64,000 nucleotides of DNA. Origin: Massospora cicadina (taxonomy: Eukaryota; Entomophthoromycota; Entomophthoromycetes; Entomophthorales; Entomophthoraceae). Positions 21,471 through 31,900 of the stretch are shown here, piece after piece. Made by a program: the position numbers and the translations under genes. Positions within the stretch are counted from its first letter, which is position 1, and every line of letters begins with the position of its first letter. The stretch lies in NCBI GenBank assembly GCA_022478985.1, contig JAKSZP010013324.1, positions 85,078 through 149,077 of the forward strand, written 5' to 3'. The notes below the pieces were generated by a model. It was not told where the DNA came from. It was given only the letters and a program-made list of their open reading frames with translations, and searched no databases.

Positions 21471-22856
21471 TTAAGGCTGGAGCTTTAAAGCCCAGCGAGC
21501 TAACCGCCCAGTAGGGTCCTTCATATTTTGTAGCCACTTAAATGAAGCGTGGTCAGTAACTACAGTAAAGGTGGTCCCATAGAGGAAAGGGCGGTAGTGC
21601 TTTACAGCTAACAAAACAGCCAGGCACTCCTTTTCTGTTACACTGTAGTTGCGTTTAAGTTTTGAAAGCATCTTACTGAAATAAGATACCAGATGATCAA
21701 TACCGTTTTCATCTAGTTGACCTAAGATGGCCCCAACGGCGTAGTCTGAGGCGTCCGTAAACAGTATAAAGGGTTTTTTGTAATCTGGGTGCCATAGGAT
21801 AGGGCGTCGTTGTAGTAGCTGCTTCAGGGTCTCAAAAGCGGCTTTTTGTTCAGCGCCCCATTGGAAGGGGATATTCTTCTTCAGTAAGCGAACAAGGGGC
21901 TCACTAAGTTGTGAGAACTTAGGGATGAACTGATGGTAATACCCCATCATCCCTAGAAACACCTGTATATCCCGCAAATTCTTAGGGGGAGGCATATTTG
22001 CAATGGCTTCGACCTTGTTCTGTAGTGGTTGGATTCCTTTTGCGAAATGGTGTGGCCAAGGAAATCCAATTTTCGCTGAAAAAGAGTGCACTTTGATGGT
22101 TTCAACTTGATATTTGACTTATGTAGTTTTCCAAACACCTCCTTCAAATGATCCAGGTGGTCGTTGAAGGTGTTTGAGAACACAGTAATATCATTGAGAT
22201 AAATGATAATGCAGGTTAGCTTTAAGTCTTGCAAGATGTGATCCATTGCATGCTGGAAAGTGGCAGGTGCGTTGCACAACCCTTGGGGTAATCGCGTGGG
22301 TTGGAAAAGACCTTCACTGCATATCAAAGCGCATTTCTCCTGATCCTGTGGAGAAAGGTCCATTTGCCAATAGCCACTTGCCAAGTCCATGGCTGAGAAG
22401 AAATTTGAGCCGGATAATTGGGCTAGGGCATCATTGATGCGAGGGATAGGATAGCTATCCTTCTTCGTGAGGTTATTTAGCTTGTGGTAGTCCATGACTA
22501 CCTGATGACCAAATCTTTCTTTTTAATTAATAACAGTGGGGAAGACCAAGGGCTTTGAGAAAGAACTAGCAACCCCGCATCCAGTAACTGTGTGAGTTCC
22601 GTCCTCATATGCTGTTCCTCCACCTTTGAACCTTGCAATATGGTTTTGACTGAATGGGATGGGCATCACCCACATCAATGGAGTGGCACCAACCCTTCAT
22701 ATGGCCATAGTCATGAGCTAACTTGGAGAATATGTCGCTATAGTCATCAAGGAGATTATGAACTTTCTCTAGCTCAGTTGGGGTTAACTCATTCGAGATA
22801 TGGACGTTTGGTAAGGTACACACCAGGTTGTCCGTTGGCAGGCCCAAATCTGCCAT
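21471..22856 (-). pseudogene. pol: gypsy A reverse transcriptase and RNase H
   Basis: Copies element RNA to DNA and degrades the template. Upstream RT blocks near 22830-22540 include LTPTELEKVHNLLDDYSDIF and SPWSSPLLLIKKKD. After a frameshift near 22520 comes MDYHKLNNLTKKDSYPIPRI (22495), LPQGLCNAPATFQ near 22270, and IIYLNDITVFS near 22190. In the last block the catalytic YxDD is YLND (Asp to Asn). A second shift near 22050 leads to VFLGMMGYYHQFIPKFSQLSEPL. The RNase H blocks are FILFTDASDYAVGAILGQ near 21770, VTEKECLAVLLAVKH and FTVVTDHASFKWLQ near 21550. It ends at a TAA (21471-21473). Confidence 0.88.
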
Positions 22857-22886
22857 TGAGCTGATGGAGTGGATCTGTTCAACATC

Positions 22887-23640
22887 TTACACAGGGATTA
22901 AAAATCCTCGGCCAACCTCTTGGTGTTTCCATATGATCATGTCCTTTGTGGTGAGGTTTCCCAACAGTAGAGTAATAGGTTGCTGATAGGCAGGGTCTAG
23001 TAGCCCAGGTAATACATGAGGCTCCAAAGGACTAAGGCCCTCAACACTTATGAGGTGCAACAAACAGTGGCGTGGGATTTGGAGCGTGATTTTCATATCA
23101 ACCACTCGTTGTTCACCCAACTTAATCACCACCTCATCTGCCGCATAAAATGGAATACCTTCACTAGCCTCCACTGAATTGGGCAATTTCTTAGTGTTGC
23201 GCCCAGAGGTGACATAATGTAAAGGCAAAGCGGAAAAGGGGTATTCAACCAGGCAGGTGTAGTCATTCTTAATGAGTTCTTTGTTGGATAAAACTAACAG
23301 AACTTCGTAGTTCATTAAAGATAGGAACCCTTGCTTCATGTTGATGATGCCTTCATACTCGATCATAAACTGAGTACCTATGAGCATATCATAGGAATTA
23401 TTATCTAAGGCCACAGCGGGGGCTGATAGGATAAGCTTCCCAACGCGAATGGGGAGAGAGAGGAGTAAGCGCTAAGGGCGCGGGTATTGTTTGGGCCTGC
23501 AGTTCCAAACTCCTTTGCATAATCCAGGTCAGGCATCAGTTTAGTCTTTTTCATCAGCTGAGATGAGATTACATTCACTGGGGAACCTGCATCCAGGATA
23601 GCCATCACCTGGACTTTGTGAACAACTACTTCAACCTTGG
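22887..23640 (-). pseudogene. pol: gypsy A aspartic protease
   Basis: Retroviral-type aspartic protease that processes Gag-Pol. The active-site block is VMAILDAGSPVNVISSQLMK near 23600, with the catalytic Asp kept in DAGS. A frame change near 23440 separates it from ALDNNSYDMLIGTQFMIEYEGII near 23400, the second conserved block (..YD.LIGT.F). A long linker (23300-22887) with SEGIPFYAADEVV follows and ends at TAA 22887-22889. The C and D elements carry the same architecture. Confidence 0.8.
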
Positions 23641-23889
23641 TAAGTGTGCTTCCAAGGTTGGCTGACAGCGCTAAGACCTCCTTGAGATGAAAAGTGGAAA
23701 TTTATTTGCGTGCGGTATCAGGGTGAGTCTCCAGAATAGACTGCATGGTATGCCCTCACTGTAAAGGGCGAATTAAGCTCAATAGGAGCTGATCAGCATC
23801 GCTGGCTGTTTCAATAGTTTCCATACAACCTATAACTTGGCGGAGGTAAGTATCCTCAGGTATGGTGGTTTCATCTACTCCTTTGGCGT

Positions 23890-24887
23890 TTAGGCAATCA
23901 GGGACCTCCACTTCCGTGGGAGCTCCCAATAAATAGTACCCAACGTCATCGTAACCCCCTCAGAGTTGGCCTCAGAGGTATTCTCAACCATGGGCAAGGT
24001 TGCAATTGAAGTGGGGGAGACAGCCACGAGAGGTGGGGTATTTAGCTTCGCTTTAACCGGCATTTTCACAGCCCCAGTAGTTCTAGAGGATATATCCTTA
24101 GGGCGCGTACCTATTGGCTGAGCTGAAGAGAAACCACAGTAGGGTTCTCCGCTTTTCATGAATTAGGGATGTCCGTTTTAAGTTGCACCAAAGCAGCAGG
24201 TTTTGCAGGGAGAATAGGCACAGGTGGCCCACTTCCAACGATTCCATAAGCCGCAGCTCACCTAAAGGAATATGGGCGACGTCTAACAAAGCCTCTTTTA
24301 TATCATGGAAGGTTGTAAAATGGCGTTTCACTGATATGATATGTTTGGCAAGAGAGGGTCGTGAATCTAACCCTGTTAATATGGTGGCGATAGCATCATC
24401 TAGGGTAAGCAGGTTAGATGTAGCCAGCCTTTGAGCAGTGAGATAGAAACGCTCAGCAAAACTAATGATGGTTTCACCCTCATACATGGTAAGGCGCATG
24501 AAAGCCTGTTTTTTCCTGTATAAGCTCTGCTTTGATCCAAATTCAGCCAAGAGGGCCTTCTTAACATCTGGCCAGGTGTGCTAAGGATCCAGGTGAGGAA
24601 CGATCAACTCTTGGGCTTTTCAGCTTAAACAGGGAAGAATGTACTGAACTTTTTGTTTATCAGTGGCGCCATCCATCGCAGCTTCATAAACGTACAAAAA
24701 AGGAAGCAATGCTCCCTTCACCCGGGATGTATCTGTCCTTTATAGGTAATTTGAATGGCCGTTGCTCTAGCTTTTTGAGATGGAAGAAAGAGCTGGCTAG
24801 TTGCTTCTCAAGAGCAACTAATCGTGATTCAGTTAAAGAAGATCCAGAAGAGCTGCTCACGTTTACAGCCTCCATGTTAATAACCAC
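23890..24887 (-). pseudogene. gag: gypsy A Gag
   Basis: The start is near 24876 (MEAVNVSSSSGSSLTESRLV). A short Leu-rich helix (ALEKQLASSFFHLKKLEQ) follows. After a frameshift near 24690 comes the capsid region TWPDVKKALLAEFGSKQ (about 24570) and MYEGETIISFAERFYLTAQRL, then LTLDDAIATILTGLDSRPSL. A second shift near 24150 leads to a Pro/Thr/Ser-rich tail. I see no CCHC knuckle, unlike element D. Stops include a TGA near 24620 and a TAG near 24585. Forms the packaging particle. Confidence 0.75.
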
Positions 24888-24905
24888 AGTTTAATGTACA
24901 GGCGT

Positions 24906-24924
24906 GCCCCTGTAGTGAGCACCA
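24906..24924 (-). promoter_or_regulatory. primer-binding site of gypsy A
   Basis: TGGTGCTCACTACAGGGGC on the minus strand, three bases inside the 5' LTR and identical to the G0 site. Confidence 0.8.
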
Positions 24925-24927
24925 AAT

Positions 24928-25637
24928 TGTTGGAATCTAGCAAAGGTTATGATCGCTGGTGCTATGTGCCACTAGATCCCACAATGGATTATTTAAAATA
25001 AATAATAAACCCTTAAGAAAACTAAGTTCTTACTTTTTGTTAAAGTTTTTTTACGTTTTTATTGTTTATGCGGGGCAAACCAGGAAAAGGCCCTTTTTTC
25101 ATTACTAGTATATCATATTTAAAATAGTTCTGAACTTTGAGGCCATGGGAACTTGGGGATAAAGTATTATAAAGCTGAGTCATCCAAATTAGGAAATATA
25201 GGCTTTCAGCCTATCAGATCAAAGATAAATATTTTGTGGAAAAACTGACCCATGTGGTAATGATTTGATATCTTGTATCCAATCACCAGCAGGTAAAATC
25301 TTCTTACCTCAGAGGGTTTCAGATCTGAGTGGTAATGATTTGTTAATTTGCACCCAATCATTGACAGGTAAAATCTTCTCACCTCAAAGGGTTTCATATC
25401 TGTGCGGTATTGAACACACCTCAAATTCAGCCAAGAAGTTGGAGCAATCTTATTATCAGTTCTTACCTTATTATGCCAATTTTTTGTATAAATCATATTT
25501 TCCTGATAGATAGGATTCCACCGAGAATCTGCCAGGTCTTTTTGCCGCTGGTATTCATATCATTGATAACCACAATATTATTCAAAGATCGACTCCAAAC
25601 ATTCTTTTCCAAAAGTTGAGAAGGAGAATGTCCAACA
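24928..25637 (-). repeat. 5' LTR of gypsy A
   Basis: A 710-bp LTR with intact TGTTGGA and TCCAACA ends, closely similar over its full length to 19451-20159. It contains the same internal tandem duplication (about 25260-25400). Confidence 0.92.
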
Positions 25638-25670
25638 AGTATGTCAGTCAGTGAAATTTTTCATTTAAGT

Positions 25671-25924
25671 AGATGCTTATCTTGCACTTATATTCATTTC
25701 AGCGTCCAAATCTTATGCTTCTATGGTGTGGTGATTTATAGACTAACTTTTAAAATTGTAATTAATACCTTTAATTTTAAATTGTATCATGATGAAATTG
25801 AAATGAAAAATGTTGAAATTTTAAATGCAAAATGTTGGAATTGAAGTGTAAAATATTGAAATCAAAATGTAAATTTGAAGTTGAAATTAAAATGCAAAAT
25901 GTTGAAATTGAAAGAAATTGGTAT
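25671..25924 (+). repeat. right end of Tc1-A
   Basis: Matches 35825-36025 of Tc1-B (TGCACTTATATTCATTTCAGCGTCCAAATCTTA and so on), then the inverted repeat of GAAATTGAAATGCAAAATGTT units, ending AGAAATTGGTATA. It continues the sequence interrupted at 17496. Confidence 0.8.
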
Positions 25925-26450
25925 ATTTGATGCAATTTAAACAATTTTCACAAATGATGTTGAAATATTTTATAAGAAAGTGAGACCACAAAATCTGGAA
26001 TACAGATGGTTATAATTATTTAATATTAACTTGTCAATATAGGTTTCTTACTTGAGTGTTTATATAAGTTTCATGCTCTCAGATCATAAGTTTATATTTA
26101 CAGATCTTGATTTTTATTAATAATTACTTTGCATCTTTCTTCATTTACTAATATCTAAGGTTTTAGAGTCTGAATGGCAAGAGTATTAGACTAATGCATG
26201 AGTTATTCAGAAAAGAAGGTCTGAATAACCCTCATACTTTTATAAGAAATTGGACCTTACTTTCTGAATAACCCTCATATTTTCTGTAGGCCTAGATTTA
26301 AGCCAAAATATTATAACCCTAATAATATATATATTTTTATTTGCTATAAATACTCACCAGGCCTTCAAGGCTGTATTGGTCAAGTGCCCAAGGCCTCTGC
26401 AACCCATTAAATAAATTCAGACTCTAACCTCCTGTTTAAATACAAAATGT
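25925..26450. other. gene-free AT-rich region
   Basis: No coding frame or repeat of note, apart from a short direct repeat of TCTGAATAACCCTCATA (26221 and 26263). Confidence 0.35.
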
Positions 26451-26792
26451 TTTTTGGGAAAAAAACCTCCTTCTAAAAAAGGCACTAAAGATATATAAAT
26501 GTGAAATTATGCCTCCTCAATAAAACCATTTTTGAATTCAGTGCCATCTTTCAACCTGACTTATAGAATTTTGCTCACAGATACAAATTATATCTTATAT
26601 CTGGATTGAGTTCAAGTGTAAACTATAAGCAACTTAAAAATACAGTGCTGAGTATATATTATAAATGCCTATTGTAAGTCAGTTAAAAGATGGCAACAAC
26701 TTCAAAAAGGGTTTTGTTGAGAATACATAATTTCCTGACTATTTCATACTTTTTAGTGCCTTTTTAAAGGAGGCTCTTTTTTTCCAAAAAAT
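26451..26792. repeat. inverted repeat pair, MITE-like
   Basis: The left arm 26451-26490 (TTTTTTGGGAAAAAAACCTCCTT...AAGGCACTAAAG) is complementary to the right arm 26750-26792 (CTTTTTAGTGCCTTTTTAAAGGAGG...TTCCAAAAA). About 260 bp of non-coding sequence lies between. It could be a small non-autonomous DNA transposon. The next 190 bp to 26985 hold nothing I recognise. Confidence 0.45.
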
Positions 26793-26984
26793 TTTCAGGA
26801 AGTTTTTTTCTCAAAAAACTTTACCCCAGTTCTTTTTTCCTCCTAAAAAAATTAGTGCATTCTAAAAAGATCTTTTTCTAATCTTATTAAAAAATTCCTA
26901 TATTATATATCCTTTTTAAACCCTCATTATTTCTCTATAAAAATAAAACTCATTGTATATTAAATATAGTATTATATAAACAAA

Positions 26985-27385
26985 TATGCTATTAATTCAT
27001 TTTATTAAATATAGTTGGTTTTATTGGTCAATTAATACTAACTTTACTGATCACCATATACAATAATTCATTTTATCAAATTTAGTTAATTTAATTGGTC
27101 AATTTATGCTAGATTTACTGATTGACATCTATAATAATTCATTTTATATATTTAGGTGAGATATTCTAGTCAAAATATGCTAAATTTACTGATCATCATC
27201 TACAATAATCTATTTTATTAAATTTATTTAATTTTATTTGTCAATTTATGCTAAATTTACTGTTTGCCATCTAAAATAATTCAATCTAGCAAATTTAGTT
27301 AATTTTATTGGTCAAAATATGCAAAATATAGCCAACTATAATATCTAAGCTCATCCCGCTATGATCTCATACTTGCCTGGATTTT
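26985..27385. repeat. left tandem array, about 80-85-bp unit
   Basis: Four to five copies of a unit resembling ATTCATTTTAT.AAATTTAGTTAATTTTATTGGTCAATTTATGCTAAATTTACTGAT.ACCATCTACAATA. The same unit occurs in reverse orientation at 33830-34050. Confidence 0.75.
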
Positions 27386-28143
27386 GCATCTACCCTCAGC
27401 CATAGGACATATATCAAAAGTTGCTTTGAAGCTATTGCTTCACCAATGCCAGAATAAAGGTTATCTGGAAATGAACATACCCACATTTGAAATCCATTGC
27501 TTCCAAGTCAATTTTGATATACTTACTAAATTAATGGCAGATACTGGACCAATATTTACAAAAGTAAAATGAGGTCCTAAGTTGGAGCATTCTCTTTTTT
27601 ATAAATTTAGGCATTCAAATTGGCCCTGTAGTTTCAGAGTTATGCATGAACAAACAGAAAAAAATTGGGGTGTGACTGTGTCATGGACACAGCTGTATGT
27701 TTTACAGAAATACATGTACATAACAGGTAATATTTTCTTTGAGCATATTATTTTAAATTTTTAATTTTATTCAAGGTGGGCCAACCTGAGGACAAAACGC
27801 ACCAATTCTGGGAAATCAAATGAATGGGAAAGGAGAATAAATTCTGGAAAACCTCCATGTGCAGCATATGATAGTCCAGGAACTCCATGAACCGCCTTTG
27901 CTATTTGCTATCTTCGTCTGGGGCATTAGTGTGCAATGCCAACACAGTCATAGTCATCCCCTACCCAGAGTTCCTGTACCAGAATCAAACTTGGGGAGGC
28001 AGTTGTAGCTTTGAGCATATATATATATATGTCATAATCATCTTTGAACACTAAGAAGTTTTTCAAATTTCCATGTTTTATTTGTGATGGTAATATTTTC
28101 CTTTTGTTGGGTTCAGAAAAGAAATCAAGTAAACTAGTAATTA
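27386..28143. other. non-coding part of the Helentron
   Basis: Two plus-strand frames of about 60 codons are open (27384-27572 and 27582-27764), but I recognise neither and codon use gives no support. The end of the stretch holds an (AT)n tract near 28018. Confidence 0.3.
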
Positions 28144-28930
28144 CTATGTTATATCTTTATTAATGATAGGTCTGTGATATGAAAAGTATAAAACAAATGG
28201 CATACAGCATACATCAAGATTTCTGGTAAATGTTAAATCAATACATGTATTACCTAGCGTTGTTGGAGAAGTTTTGATGTAAGACAAATTAAGCTTGCTG
28301 AATATGAAGTTGGACAATGAGCGGTCTTGCAAGACATTAACATTAAAGTCTGCGACCATCATGATTGGTGTAGTAAGATATGGCTCATAAATGGGTATAA
28401 TCTTAACAATGTTTTTTAGAATACTTTAACAGCAATTGTAACATACAGAGCTTAATTTCTGCTAATACTGTGCCCTGATGGATGTACACTTACCTGAGTA
28501 TGAATTTGAAGATGTCATTGACTGTTACGTTTACTAGACAGACATCACCAACCTTTGGGTCTTTGACCTGCAAATTCATCTTGAGAAATTTCAATGTTGT
28601 CTCTGTTACAATCAGTGAAGCTATTGATGTTGCAATATATGGTGACTCCACCAGCTATGCGACTTGATGATGATACCACCACCAATGATGTAGTTGCAAT
28701 TTGTCTGCGCTTAGCGGTGTTACAATATGATTTCAGATCAAAGACAGGCACCTGCATTAGCTTGAAATCTTCCATCAACGTCTCACTAATTGCCAAGTAA
28801 TCAGATCAGTTGATGATGGAATTGGTAGAGATGTCTTCTGAGTGCATGACCAAGCTTTGTGCATTAATGGCGGTGATAAGTATAAGACAAAACTGATCAG
28901 GAACATAATCACAATTTTTTTACTTGTGCA
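28144..28930 (-). pseudogene. Helentron AP-type endonuclease
   Basis: Apurinic-type endonuclease of the kind carried by CR1-like LINEs and Helentrons. Read from 28930: ..SDYLAISETLM near 28800 corresponds to the family's SETW block, with Leu in place of Trp. Then come RIAGGVTIYCN near 28650 (GGVAIY block) and MVADFNVNVLQD near 28360 (GDFN block). TPTTLGNTCIDLTFT-like sequence near 28270 fits the C-terminal PT....IDLIF region, and FSYHRPI near 28170 fits the S/D-H block. The frame changes between 28545 and 28362 and stops occur, so it is broken. It follows the helicase stop at 28932 by only a few codons, suggesting it was once a C-terminal extension of the replicase. Confidence 0.7.
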
Positions 28931-28931
28931 A

Positions 28932-31900
28932 CTAGTGTTGACAGCGGATGTTGGGCCATTCGATGGTATGCATCTTGTATCTCTCTAACTGTAGGAGACG
29001 CCTGACCAAATTCACAATAAAACTTGAAATTGTTTTGGCACTGATAATATAAAGGCCATCTAACAATGTGACGTGACTCAAAGCCAGATAAACTAGTTGG
29101 CTTTGCTGCAATTTGTCATATTGATACATTTTCTGATTGAAAGTGCCTCCTTGAGATTTGTGTATTGGGATTGCACATGCCAGCACATTGGGAAACTGTA
29201 TTCAGTGACATTTGATTGTCAGACAAAGTGGTATGTTGGCACTGCGCATTGTTATTGGTGTCCACTTGAAGTTGAGAACCTCACGCTTTCAGATTACATG
29301 TGGCCTAGCTTTGAGTCGTTGTCGCTGGCCCATCATCTTGAGCGGGAATTCAATCCATAGTCTGAGTCACTGTTTGTGTGTGTCCACAGATGTTGATGGT
29401 TCGTTCTGTGCCTCTAACTCGCTTAAAGTGTTTGTCTTCACTGAGAAGCTCTATATTCTTTAACACACCAATCGCACCATTCACTCTGCCATCCTCAACA
29501 TCAATGTTAGTCGTAATCATGTAAGGATAACCCACTGTAAGTGGGATCTTATAAGGCAGTCCACCTAACTCAACAACACTCATTTTGTGAATCTTTTGCT
29601 GGGCTGTAGCAGCTTCAATGTGATTCTTGTAGCCGATCAAAGTGTTGTTGGTGACACTGTATGTCTCTGTCACAATAGCACTGCTGTTGTATGAGTCCAC
29701 GCTGTAATTTTGATGATAAAAATGCACAATGCCAATCACGTTTGTATCACACCACTGTTGGGTTCTGAATTGCGACTCAATGAGTTTAATTTCAACAACA
29801 AGTCACTCTCCGTTACCAACTTTAGTAAGTATAGCAGAGAGCATAGCGTTGCTTTGCCGCATTACTTGCTGTAATGTATAGTAGTTTAACAATTGCTGGA
29901 GCGCGGCACCACCAATCATGTTGTGCGGGGATTAATAAATGGGTGTAGCTTTAACTGGTGGCAGTTGGCGAAAGTCAATGCAGAAGAAAACATTCATGCT
30001 TCCAAACGGTTGATCATGTGCGCTGATGATCTCCTGCAGATATAAGTTGATCTTGTGTAAAACATCTGATCCAATCATGCTAACCTCATCAATTATCATG
30101 CATTTTACACTGACAAACATATTTATGTAATTTTGCAGAATCTCTTGTAACATTGTGCCAGTCCAATGCAATTGCTGTAATTTTGAAAGCAGAATTCATG
30201 GCTACGCCTTGGATATTGACAGTGGCTTTGCCAGTGGAGGCACACACTACAAATACGTTTGTCAAGTAGTTGTGCTGCACTGTGAAGCGATTGTATATTT
30301 CCATTGCAAGTTTCAGCACATATATCTTACCACTACTGGCAGGGCCAGCGAAGAAAAACTGGAATTGTTCCAAGTTGAGTGTGTGTAAGCAATGTATTGC
30401 CTCCAGAAGTATCTCTCATTGACTGGATTTAGTGCTACACATCATGCGACAGAAGTCAGCTTTGGCCATTGTATTTGATCTCTGGCAAACTGCAGACATG
30501 GATGTCACCATAGGAGCATCGAAATCATCTGCATTTTCTACGCCGCATCGCTGTAATATACTTTTCACAAACTTCTTGTGCTTATTGCGGGCACCTAATG
30601 GATCTTCATAATCAAACTGTTTTCACATCTGCTGCAGTTCCTCAACCACACATTTGATATCAATGCTCAATTTGTATTGTTTGCACTTCTCCATGATCTT
30701 GGCCTCTATGGCATCATAAGTCTTCATAAATGCGTTATGGTCAATTATGTTGACTGCCTCACAGCGAAACAGTAGATATAACGTGACCATCTCTTGTTTG
30801 TGATTCACAATATCATTTGTCTCATACAATCTGTAGTGTATAACCCTACAATGGTCTCTTTTACAATATGTGACTGAATGTGCATGAACATCCTCTGTGT
30901 CATCCTTGTAATCTTCACTGCACTCTTTGTTATTGTTGTCTTTTGACATTTTATCTTTTTGTCACTGACAGCCATGTACCAAGCAACAAAGTCACCAAGC
31001 ATATTGACTCTAACTCCGCAGGCCTATCCTCATAATGCTGAATCATTGTTTTGGTCCAGATGTTGGTGCTGTTCTCATCTGACTTTTTTTCTGTCTATCA
31101 CAGCCTTACGCTTGTGAGCCTTCTGTCTCTCATTTGGCCAAACAGTAGGAATTTAAACAACGTCAATGCTGGCTATACTCATTTTTTAGTGAAGCAAGTA
31201 CCAGGCAGCCTCTTGCAATGACATCTCAACTGTATTGAGTAACTTAAAGCTGAGTTGTTTCAACAACTGTAGATATTCTTCTCTCTGGGTGTTCATTGTG
31301 TAACTTCATTTGCTCATGATGTAAATGACTAATGCCTCGATTTGACTTATTAATGTACTCAACTACGTAAGCTGCACAGTTGTACTCTTCAAGTATGGCC
31401 TGCAAGTCGCTATTAGAGCCTAGTTTATATGTGATACATGGATTGAAAGTATTATTAATAATCTCTGTGAAGTTGCATTTAAACATCAACGTTGGCCAAC
31501 ATAATGTAGATCAGTAATATCCAAGCACTGTGCCTTCATTATATTGTTGTCAATATAGGACTTGCCAAGTGTGTCATAATATTTTTCCTCTAGTAGCTTG
31601 CGCAGTTTAGCTGCCTTTATCTAGAAACTGCTGCGATGACCATCGACTTTTAGAACTGGCAGAAGCACTCATGTCCTGCTCATTGGCCAGTAGGGTATAT
31701 TGAAGCGGCATGTTGTTTCACCTCGTTTGGTACAAGTAAGTGTATGTCAGTAAGCTTGATTGTTGTACTGATCACTTGGAAAGTCATCATGACTAACAGA
31801 ACACAGATCAGTGACCAGTTGAATGGTATTAGGCATACTTTTGGACATGAGCTCGTGATAATCACAATTGAGCCACAAAAGGATGTGTGCATGCGGACTG

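Larger units (their letters stand above)
19451..25637 (-). mobile_element. Ty3/gypsy retrotransposon A, complete with LTRs and target duplication
   Basis: A 6.2-kb minus-strand element with two LTRs (709 and 710 bp), a perfect 5-bp target duplication AGTAT (19446-19450 and 25638-25642), a primer-binding site and a polypurine tract. The gene order is gag, protease, RT, RNase H, integrase. Integrase after RNase H is the Ty3/gypsy order. It is structurally complete, but its genes carry frameshifts and stops and the RT YxDD box reads YLND, so it is not autonomous. Confidence 0.9.
10775..25924 (+). mobile_element. Tc1-like transposon Tc1-A, split by two insertions
   Basis: Three separated pieces reassemble by position into one Tc1-like element when compared with Tc1-B (34341-36030). 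They are the left inverted repeat (10775-10930), the transposase region (about 16165-17496) and the right end (25671-25924). The outer ends read ACATACCATTTTTCTTTCAATTTC on the left and its approximate complement (GAAATTGAAAGAAATTGGTAT) on the right. The pieces total about 1.75 kb, close to 1.69 kb for Tc1-B. LINE-2 separates pieces one and two. An 8.2-kb Helitron, LINE-3 and gypsy A block separates pieces two and three. Confidence 0.75.

Noticed and set aside
27384..27764. two small plus-strand ORFs in the Helentron
   Set aside because: No recognisable domain, common length for chance ORFs, no supporting context.
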